Assembly: GCF_028993575.1 (NCBI RefSeq)
Contig: NZ_CP118615.1
Span: 4,617,001 to 4,681,000 of the forward strand
DNA: 64,000 nt
Source: Micromonospora cathayae
GTDB lineage: Bacteria; Actinomycetota; Actinomycetes; Mycobacteriales; Micromonosporaceae
Direction of reading: 5' to 3'
The notes beneath the pieces were generated by a model, which ran no database searches, was not told the DNA's origin, and saw only the letters and a program-made list of their open reading frames with translations. Position 1 is the first letter of the stretch. The number at the start of each line of letters is the position of its first letter. A program made the position numbers and the translations under genes. This document shows positions 27,844 through 34,560 of the stretch, piece by piece.

Positions 27844-27876
27844 ACGCGCCACCCGCGCTCAGCGCGGGTGGCGCGT
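27844..27876. terminator. Bidirectional terminator between GH95 and GH27 genes
   Basis: A 16-bp perfect stem ACGCGCCACCCGCGCT/AGCGCGGGTGGCGCGT with a single-base loop between convergent genes, serving both strands. Confidence 0.85.
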
Positions 27877-27893
27877 CCGTGCCGCGTACCGGG

Positions 27894-29540
27894 TCAGGCC
27901 CGGGTCCACCGCTGGTTGGTGCCGCCGTGGCAGTTCCAGAGGAGGACGGTGGTGCCGTTGGTGGTGCCACCGTTGTTGACGTCGAGGCAGAGGTTCGGGA
28001 AGCGGACGTTGCTGATGGTGCCGTTGCCGTTGAACGTCCACTGCTGCTGGTTGCCGCCGTTGCAGTCCCAGATCTGCACCCGGGTGCCGGCGGTGGCGGT
28101 GGTGGGGACGTCCAGGCACTTGCCGAGGACCTGGAGGGTCTGGCCGTTCTGGGTGAACTGCTGGTTGGCGTTGCTGTGGCAGTCCCAGATCAGGGTGCCG
28201 GTGCCGTTGGCGGTGCCGGCGTTGTCGACGTCCAGGCACCGACCGCTGGACTCGCTGCGCAGCCGGAACGTGGTCGGCGGGGTGACCGTCCCGCCGCCGC
28301 TGACCCGGTACACCACCGTGCCGTGCGCCGGCACGCTGGCGGAGATAGCCCCGGTGGTGGTGGAGGTGGCGTTGGTCCACGCGTCGAGGAGGGTGAACGA
28401 GCTGCCGCTCTTACCGATCGCCGCCGCCGTGGTGGAGACCGTGGTGGTGCTGCTGCCCTGGTTGAACAGGGCCACCGCGACGTCCCCGTTGGCCAGGCGC
28501 TTGGCCAGGACGCGTCGGGTGCCGTCGTTGGAGACCTGGACGGCCTGGAGCCCCAGGGTGTCCTGGTTGATCGCGATGAGGTTCGCGTTCTTCAGGATGG
28601 TCTGGGTGGCCGAGGACATCGAGCGGATGTCGTTGCCGGCGATCAGCGGGGCCGCCATGATCGTCCAGAGCGAGAAGTGCGAACGCATCTCGGTGTCGGT
28701 CATGCCACCGTTGCCGACCTCCATCATGTCCGGGTCGTTGAACGATCCCGGTGCGGCGTAGTGGGCCAGCGGCACGTTGACGTTGACGATGTTCTGGATG
28801 CCCATCGGGTAGCCGTTGGTCTGGCCCGAGTCCCAGGTGTTGGTGATGTCCTCGGTGGTGCGCCAGATGTGGGCCACGTCGCCCCAGTTGCGCATCGGGC
28901 CGGTCTTCTCGTGGATGCTGTTCGAGTTGATGCTGTAGAGGATCGGCCGGCCGGTGGCCGCGAGGGCGTCGCGCATCAGGGCGAACCGCGACACCTGCTC
29001 GTTGATCGTCCCGGTGGGCGAGCACCAGTCGTACTTCAGGTAGTCCACGCCCCAGGCGGCGAACTGGCGGGCGTCCTGGGCCTCGTGGCCGAGCGCGCCG
29101 GTCGCCCCCGGGTACGAGTTGAAGTACTGGGCGCAGGTCTTGTCCAGCGGCGCCTGGTAGATGCCGAACAGCAGGCCCTTGGCGTGCAGGTAGTCACCGA
29201 GGGCCTTCATGCCGCTGGGGAACCGGCTGGGGTTGGCCTGGAGGTTGCCCTGCGCGTCCCGCGTCGAGTTCATCCAGCAGTCGTCGACCACCACGTACTT
29301 GTAGCCCAGGTCGCGCATGCCGGAGTTGACGATGGCGTCGGCCATCTGCTTGATCAACGTCTCGTTGATGTTGCAGCCGAACGTGTTCCAGCTGTTCCAC
29401 CCCATCGGTGGGGTACGGCCCACGCCGTTGTTCAACGCCTGGGCCGGGCGGGGCGACACGATTCCGTCGACGACGGCCGACGTGAGCGTCACCGCCAGGA
29501 CACTCATGACGGCCAGCAGCCATCTTCTTGTGGTACGCAC
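27894..29540 (-). CDS. Secreted GH27 alpha-galactosidase / beta-L-arabinopyranosidase with CBM13
   Basis: A 548-residue retaining glycosidase outside the cell. The signal peptide ends near PAQA (residue 35). The GH27 barrel starts RTPPMGWNSWNTF; Asp171 (YLKYDWC) is the nucleophile and Asp231 (WRTTEDI) the acid/base. A Greek-key beta domain (about 325-415) and a CBM13 (about 420-548; CLDV and QQW repeats) follow. Start GTG at 29540 is chosen because GAGGAGG lies six bases upstream; nine more upstream codons are open. Some actinobacterial GH27 enzymes with this layout prefer beta-L-arabinopyranosides, so specificity is open. A lac-like operator lies about 300 bases upstream. Confidence 0.92.
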   Translation of the reverse strand: MRTTRRWLLAVMSVLAVTLTSAVVDGIVSPRPAQALNNGVGRTPPMGWNSWNTFGCNINETLIKQMADAIVNSGMRDLGYKYVVVDDCWMNSTRDAQGNLQANPSRFPSGMKALGDYLHAKGLLFGIYQAPLDKTCAQYFNSYPGATGALGHEAQDARQFAAWGVDYLKYDWCSPTGTINEQVSRFALMRDALAATGRPILYSINSNSIHEKTGPMRNWGDVAHIWRTTEDITNTWDSGQTNGYPMGIQNIVNVNVPLAHYAAPGSFNDPDMMEVGNGGMTDTEMRSHFSLWTIMAAPLIAGNDIRSMSSATQTILKNANLIAINQDTLGLQAVQVSNDGTRRVLAKRLANGDVAVALFNQGSSTTTVSTTAAAIGKSGSSFTLLDAWTNATSTTTGAISASVPAHGTVVYRVSGGGTVTPPTTFRLRSESSGRCLDVDNAGTANGTGTLIWDCHSNANQQFTQNGQTLQVLGKCLDVPTTATAGTRVQIWDCNGGNQQQWTFNGNGTISNVRFPNLCLDVNNGGTTNGTTVLLWNCHGGTNQRWTRA

Positions 29541-29846
29541 TGGGATCCTCCTCGGGGACCACGGCACCCGGCCGGCCGCCGTCGACCGGCCCTGGTGGTT
29601 GTCGGGGTGTGCGCTGCGCCGCCGTCCGGGTCGCGCGGCCGGATGCCGGGGCCGCGCGACCCGCCCGCACCCGGGATGGCTGCGGGAACCGACGGGCCGA
29701 CGGCCGGGCCGCGTGGCCCGACGCGCCGGCCGGCTCGCCGATCGCGTCGACCGTCAGCCGGTCGCGGGCCGGTGGGCCGGCCCGGTCGTAGCCCTGCGGT
29801 GAACCAGCTCCGACGGCTGTGCCCAGGTGGCGCGATGATGTCAGGA

Positions 29847-29862
29847 ATGTTATCGCTGACAT
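29847..29862. promoter_or_regulatory. Lac-like operator upstream of GH27
   Basis: ATGTTATCGCTGACAT, one of the 16-bp CG-centred family. It lies in the 692-base divergent gap 29541-30232, about 307 bases from the GH27 start. No gene is seen in that gap. Confidence 0.7.
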
Positions 29863-30024
29863 TCATCGATGTAAAGGAAAGCGCCGTGTCAGCGGAGGCT
29901 GTCCGATCCCCGCGCGATCGCCCGTGTGAGCGCTCACCAGGCCCGGGACGGGTAGGGTCCGGGTCCCCGTCGGGCGTGGTCGGGGCAGGTCCGCCGGCCG
30001 GCGTGTTACGACTTGACTAAGAGC

Positions 30025-30040
30025 TTGTTATCGTTCACAG
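30025..30040. promoter_or_regulatory. Lac-like operator upstream of CBM13-GH43
   Basis: TTGTTATCGTTCACAG joins both lac-type half-sites, TTGTTATC and CTGTGAAC on the other strand. 193 bases before the GH43 start. Confidence 0.7.
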
Positions 30041-30134
30041 TCGATATGGGGCGGTCGGTACCTGCGGCTGGTCGGTCCCCGCCCGTCCCGTCCCCTCGCT
30101 GGGGGCGGCACGCTCCCTGGGGCAGGGGAGCGTG

Positions 30135-30150
30135 ATGTTAGCGATCCCAT
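30135..30150. promoter_or_regulatory. Degenerate lac-like site near CBM13-GH43
   Basis: ATGTTAGCGATCCCAT: good left half, poor right half; spaced 110 bases from the site at 30025. Possible weak auxiliary site. Confidence 0.35.
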
Positions 30151-30232
30151 CACCGGGCAACGTTTCGCTCTTCGTGTTCCTGGCGGCTGCCCTCCGGGCG
30201 GCTCTCCGGCTCTTGTCTCGCAAAGGAGGATC

Positions 30233-32338
30233 ATGGTGGCCTTGGATGGGGTATCACGCGCCGTGCCACGGCGGCGCGGCTGGTGGACGCGGGTCGCCGC
30301 CGCAGCGGTGGCGCTGCTGGTGGGCGGCACGCTCGTCGCGGTGAACACGTCGCCGGCCGCCGCCGCGACGGTCGACACCAACGCGTGGTACGTGCTGGTG
30401 AACCGCAACAGCGGCAAGGCTCTCGACGTGTACAACCTGTCCACGGCCGACGGTGGTCGGATCACGCAGTGGACGCGGAACAACGGTAACCAGCAGCAGT
30501 GGCAGTTCGTGGACTCCGGGGGCGGCTACTACCGGGTCAAGTCCCGGCACTCCGGCAAGGTCCTGGACGTCAACGCCGCGTCGACGGCCAACGGCGCGGC
30601 GGTCAACCAGTGGACCGACACTAACGGCACCAACCAGCAGTGGCGGCTCGCCGACTCCGACGGCGGGCACGTCCGCCTGATCAACCGCAACAGCAACAAG
30701 GCCCTGGAGGTACAGAACGCCTCCACCGCCGACGGCGCCAACATCGTCCAGTACGACGACTGGGGCGGCACCAACCAGCAGTGGCAGTTCGTCCGGGTCG
30801 ACGGCGGCACCACCCCCACCACCCCGCCGCCCAGCGGCGGCACCTACACCAACCCGGTGGTCTGGCAGGACTTCGCCGACGTCGAGGTCATCCGGGTCGA
30901 CAACGTCTACTACATGACGGCGTCGACGATGCACTACTCGCCGGGCGCGCCGATCCTGCGCTCGTACGACCTGGTGAACTGGGAGTTCGCCGGGCATGCG
31001 GTACCGAAGCTGGAATTCGGCACCAAGTACGACCTGACCAACGGGCAGAAGGCCTACGTCAACGGGATCTGGGCGTCCACGCTCAACTACCGGCCCAGCA
31101 ACCGGACGTACTACTGGGCCGGCTGCATCGACTTCGCCCGGACCTACATCTACACGGCCGCGGCCGTGGACGGGCAGTGGAACCAGCACGCCCAGATCAA
31201 CAACTGCTACTACGACGCCGGCATGCTGATCGACGACAACGACACCATGTACGTCGCGTACGGCAACGGCACGATCAGCGTGGCCCAGCTGTCCGCCGAC
31301 GGGAAGACCCAGGTGCGGGCGCAGCAGGTGTTCCAGACGCCGTCGAACGTCGGCACCCTGGAGGGCGCGCGCTTCTACAAGCGCAACGGCAGCTACTACA
31401 TCTGGCTGACCCGCCCGGCCAACGGCCAGTACGTGCTGAAGGCGAACAACCCGTGGGGCCCGTACGAGATGCGCCAGGTGCTGCTGAACATGCCCGGCCC
31501 GATCTCCGGCGGTGGGGTACCCCACCAGGGCGGCCTCGTGCAGACCCAGAACGGCGACTGGTACTACATGGCCTTCGTGGACGCGTACCCCGGTGGCCGG
31601 ATGCCGGCCCTGGCCCCGATCACCTGGACCGGCGACGGCTGGCCGCAGGTGCAGACGGTCAACGGCGCCTGGGGCACCACCTACCCGAAGCCGAACCTGC
31701 CCGCTCCGCCGCGCGCGGTGAAGCCGCTGACCGGCGCCGACACCTTCGCCGGCACCACCCTCGGCCCGCAGTACGAGTGGAACCACAACCCGGACACCAC
31801 CCGGTACTCGGTGAACAACGGGCTGCGGTTGCAGGCCGCCACGGTCACCAACGACCTCTACCGGGCCCGCAACACGCTGACCCACCGGATCCAGGGGCCG
31901 TCCTCGACCGGCACCATCGAACTGGACTACTCGACGATGCGCGACGGCGACCGCGCCGGGCTGGCGGTGCTCCGTAACTCCTCGGCCTGGATCGGCGTCA
32001 GACGGGACAACGGCACCACCCGGGTGGTGATGACCAACGGGCTGACCATGGACGGCAGTTGGAACACCACCGGCACCGGCACCGAGATCGCCAGCGCGGC
32101 CGTCTCCGGCGGCCGGATCTGGTTGCGGGCCAACGCCGACATCAGGCCCGGCTCCGGCCGGCAGGCCCGGTTCTCGTACAGCACCGACGGGGTCACCTTC
32201 GTCTCCCTGGGCAACGCCCTGACCCTCGACAGCAACTGGCAGTTCTTCATGGGCTACCGGTTCGGCATGTTCAACTACGCCACCCAGGCCCTGGGCGGCT
32301 CGGTCACCGTACGGCGTTTCGAACTCACCACGCCGTGA
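30233..32338 (+). CDS. Secreted CBM13-GH43 arabinan/xylan-active glycosidase
   Basis: A 701-residue exported enzyme with its CBM13 at the N-terminus, the reverse of the other enzymes here. After a signal peptide (to about residue 45), the ricin domain spans about 48-188, then a Pro/Thr linker. The GH43 propeller (202-490) contains QDFADVEVI with the probable base Asp, YYDAGMLIDD and TLEGARFYK with the probable acid Glu. A C-terminal beta-sandwich of about 190 residues follows. ATG at 30233 follows AAAGGAGG closely; GTG at 30236 is equally possible. The first half of the CBM13 is almost identical in DNA to that of the xylanase at 10458. Confidence 0.88.
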   Translation: MVALDGVSRAVPRRRGWWTRVAAAAVALLVGGTLVAVNTSPAAAATVDTNAWYVLVNRNSGKALDVYNLSTADGGRITQWTRNNGNQQQWQFVDSGGGYYRVKSRHSGKVLDVNAASTANGAAVNQWTDTNGTNQQWRLADSDGGHVRLINRNSNKALEVQNASTADGANIVQYDDWGGTNQQWQFVRVDGGTTPTTPPPSGGTYTNPVVWQDFADVEVIRVDNVYYMTASTMHYSPGAPILRSYDLVNWEFAGHAVPKLEFGTKYDLTNGQKAYVNGIWASTLNYRPSNRTYYWAGCIDFARTYIYTAAAVDGQWNQHAQINNCYYDAGMLIDDNDTMYVAYGNGTISVAQLSADGKTQVRAQQVFQTPSNVGTLEGARFYKRNGSYYIWLTRPANGQYVLKANNPWGPYEMRQVLLNMPGPISGGGVPHQGGLVQTQNGDWYYMAFVDAYPGGRMPALAPITWTGDGWPQVQTVNGAWGTTYPKPNLPAPPRAVKPLTGADTFAGTTLGPQYEWNHNPDTTRYSVNNGLRLQAATVTNDLYRARNTLTHRIQGPSSTGTIELDYSTMRDGDRAGLAVLRNSSAWIGVRRDNGTTRVVMTNGLTMDGSWNTTGTGTEIASAAVSGGRIWLRANADIRPGSGRQARFSYSTDGVTFVSLGNALTLDSNWQFFMGYRFGMFNYATQALGGSVTVRRFELTTP
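30373..30620 (+). repeat. CBM13 DNA block, copy 2 (matches 11513-11760)
   Basis: 248-base block with about 8 mismatches to the xylanase copy; the following 180 bases are clearly more diverged. Confidence 0.9.
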
Positions 32339-32360
32339 CCTGACTCACCACCACCGGTGT

Positions 32361-32393
32361 GGGTGCGGTGGGGCACCGGTCCCCACCGCACCC
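32361..32393 (+). terminator. Terminator after CBM13-GH43
   Basis: 13-bp stem GGGTGCGGTGGGG/CCCCACCGCACCC with a 7-base loop. The rest of the 303-base gap before the next gene holds no gene and no full lac-like operator. Confidence 0.75.
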
Positions 32394-32641
32394 CATCCCG
32401 GGTAGACGGCCTGTTCCGCGTGCTCCGGCCCGCGTGGGACAGGCCGTCGGCCGCGACCCCGGCCGGTGGCACCTCCCCGCAACGGGGACGGTCCCTCGCG
32501 TAGACTGTGCGTCACCTGGCGCTGATCCATCCTCCCGGTCGGGACGGGTGGTGGGGGAGCCGCGGGAGAGGATCGTAGCCAGGCCGCTCCGGTCATCGTC
32601 GACGGGCCGCGGCGACCGAAGGGCATGCGGGGGAGAGTGAG

Positions 32642-33652
32642 ATGGCCGTACGCGATCCTGCCATGACGGACGTGGCCCGGCTGGCCGGAGTCTCCCATCA
32701 GACCGTGTCACGGGTGCTGAACGGGCATCCCAACGTGCGCGAGCAGACCCGGCTGCGGGTGCAGGCGGCCATCGCCGAGCTCGGCTACCGCCCGAACCGG
32801 GCGGCCCGCGCGCTGGTCACCGGCCGGTCCCAGGTGATCGGGGTGGTCACCCAGAGCACCACGCTGTACGGTCCGGCCTCCCTCCTCGCCGCCCTCGAAC
32901 AGGCCGCCGCCGAGGCCGGCTTCGCCGTCAGCGTGGGCAGTGTCCGTGACCTGGACCACCGGTCGATCTCCGCGGCGGTCGAGCGGCACCTGGCGCACCG
33001 GGTCGCCGGGGTGGTCGTCATCGCGCCGGTCGAGTCGGCCGGGGCGGCCCTGGAGCGCCTCCCGAAGGACGTACCGCTGGTGACCATCGACGGCGACCCG
33101 CGCCGACCGGTGCCGCTGGTCACCGTCGACCAGGCCGCCGGCGCCCGGGCCGCCACCGCGCACCTGCTCGACGCGGGCCACCGTACGGTCTGGCACGTGT
33201 CCGGCCCGCCGGACTGGTTCGACAGCGCCGGCCGCATCGAGGGGTGGCGGGAGGCGTTGCTCGCGGCGGGAGCGGAGATCCCACCCGTGGTGCCGGCGGA
33301 CTGGTCCTCGGCGGCCGGGTACCGGTGCGGGCAGATGCTCGCCCGGATGCCCGAGGTCACGGCGGTCTTCACCGCCAACGACCACCTCGCCCTCGGGGTG
33401 CTGCGCGCCCTGTACGAGCACGGCCGACGGGTGCCGGACGACATCAGCGTCGTCGGCTTCGACGACGTGCCGGAGGCCGCGTACTTCATTCCGCCGCTGA
33501 CCACGGTCCGGCCGGATTTCGCCGCGGTGGCCCGGGCGAGCCTGGAGATGCTGCTGACCCAGATCGAGTCGGACAGCGGCGGTGCGTTGCGTCGGACCAT
33601 CGCGCCGACCCTGGTCGCCCGCCGCAGTGTCGCCGCGCCACCCCGCCGCTGA
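32642..33652 (+). CDS. LacI-family regulator, candidate for the lac-like operator set
   Basis: A 336-residue regulator. HTH 9-28 reads TDVARLAGVSHQTVSRVLNG; the reading head is His19-Gln20 with Arg24, equivalent to Tyr17-Gln18-Arg22 of E. coli LacI. The effector domain (about 62-330) has the usual VTIDGDP, VFTANDHLALG and VVGFDDVPEA segments. ATG at 32642 follows GGGGGAGAG. It is a single gene in the middle of the enzyme genes bearing NTGTKANCGNTNACAN sites. The Gln-Arg reading head fits TGTGA half-sites, so it is the best local candidate for repressing them. No such site precedes the gene itself. Inducer unknown. Confidence 0.85.
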   Translation: MAVRDPAMTDVARLAGVSHQTVSRVLNGHPNVREQTRLRVQAAIAELGYRPNRAARALVTGRSQVIGVVTQSTTLYGPASLLAALEQAAAEAGFAVSVGSVRDLDHRSISAAVERHLAHRVAGVVVIAPVESAGAALERLPKDVPLVTIDGDPRRPVPLVTVDQAAGARAATAHLLDAGHRTVWHVSGPPDWFDSAGRIEGWREALLAAGAEIPPVVPADWSSAAGYRCGQMLARMPEVTAVFTANDHLALGVLRALYEHGRRVPDDISVVGFDDVPEAAYFIPPLTTVRPDFAAVARASLEMLLTQIESDSGGALRRTIAPTLVARRSVAAPPRR

Positions 33653-33678
33653 CCCGCCGTAGCGCCCCGGCCGCCGAG

Positions 33679-33783
33679 CTGCCCTAGCGCCTCCGGCCGC
33701 TGGCCTGCCGCCGCGCCATCCGAGCGCTGACCCGCCACCGCATCATCCGGCCGCTGGCCTGCCCTAGCGCCTCCGGCCGTTGG
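33679..33783. repeat. Degenerate direct repeat after the LacI gene
   Basis: CTGCCCTAGCGCCTCCGGCC occurs at 33679 and again 80 bases later at 33759, with CCGGCCGCTGGCCTGCC variants between. No coding sense seen. Confidence 0.7.
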
Positions 33784-33903
33784 GCTGCCGCGGCGCCGTG
33801 CCCGGACCGCCGGCCCGGTGCCCGCCGTGTCGCCCCACCTCCACGTGCCGGTCCGACCCGGGGTTGTCCCGGGCCGGACCTGGCCGGGCGGACGCCCGGT
33901 CGT

Positions 33904-34192
33904 TCAGCTCGCCGTGCAGGCGGGGGTACCGGACGGGCCGACCCCGGTGCCCTGGAAGCCGAACTCGGTGCTGGCCCCGGCGGAGAGCTGGCCGTTGTAG
34001 TCGACGTTGCCGAAGTTCACCGTGCCGGAGGTGCCGCTCGCCTGGGCGCTCCAGGCACCGGTGACCGCCGAGGGTCGTGCCGGCGCTGGCACTGGGGGCG
34101 GTGGCCACCGTGACGGCGGCGATCGCGCTGGTGGCCAACATCGGCACCAACGCGAGCCGGGCCCAGGCCCGGACGCGGGACGGGGGTTGCAT
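33904..34192 (-). pseudogene. Remnant of a secreted CBM2 enzyme (catalytic domain lost)
   Basis: An ATG at 34192 with GGGAGG upstream starts a good signal peptide (MQPPSRVRAWARLALVPM onward, ending SASAGTTLG). Close to 34070 the frame changes, and the other frame reads the last 50-odd residues of a CBM2 (TGAWSAQASGTSGTVNFGN to FGFQGTGVG and CTAS) up to the stop at 33904. Everything between signal and CBM2 end is gone. The mature start AGTTLG equals that of the GH10 xylanase at 10458, so the lost enzyme may have been a GH10 xylanase with CBM2. A perfect lac-like operator remains upstream at 34490. Confidence 0.8.
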
Positions 34193-34489
34193 GAGCGTGC
34201 CTCCCTTGGGCGGTGCCGGAATAACCGGTGCGACCAGGGGCGAACCGGGCACGCACCGCTCCGGCACACCGTGCTGGTGTGGTGGATGCGGTGGTCGGAT
34301 CCCTCCCCGGACAGCGCGCTGCCGGGAAGCTGGATCATGCTGCGTGCCGTCGAAGCGGAGTTCTCCCCGGTGAGGGGAAGGTGCCTCACGGATCGGCCCG
34401 GACAGGCCGCCGAGGGGGACGTGATCCCGGCCCCGCAATCGTCCGGCGGCCTCGCGAGAGCGTGCCCTTCGCTCTCGCCGAAACGTAGC

Positions 34490-34505
34490 ATGTTATCGAT
34501 AACAT
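34490..34505. promoter_or_regulatory. Perfect lac-like operator upstream of the pseudogene
   Basis: ATGTTATCGATAACAT, a perfect 16-base palindrome and the most symmetric member of the set. On the minus strand TTGAGG and TACGTT flank it, 18 bases apart, as a possible promoter. It lies about 300 bases before the remnant gene; the gap 34193-34560 holds nothing else but the terminator at 34513. Confidence 0.75.
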
Positions 34506-34512
34506 CCTCAAG

Positions 34513-34552
34513 AACGGACGGGCCGGGGCGTGGTCGCCCCGGCCCGTCCGTT
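34513..34552 (-). terminator. Terminator of the GH127 gene
   Basis: Perfect 18-bp stem AACGGACGGGCCGGGGCG/CGCCCCGGCCCGTCCGTT with loop TGGT, eight bases after the GH127 stop. Confidence 0.88.
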
Positions 34553-34560
34553 CCGGTCGG

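Noticed and set aside
26151..30020. A 1289-codon open frame on the plus strand across the GH95 end and antisense to GH27
   Set aside because: It is a high-GC shadow: low-complexity Arg/Gly/Pro/Val composition, no family motifs, and it runs through a perfect terminator palindrome.
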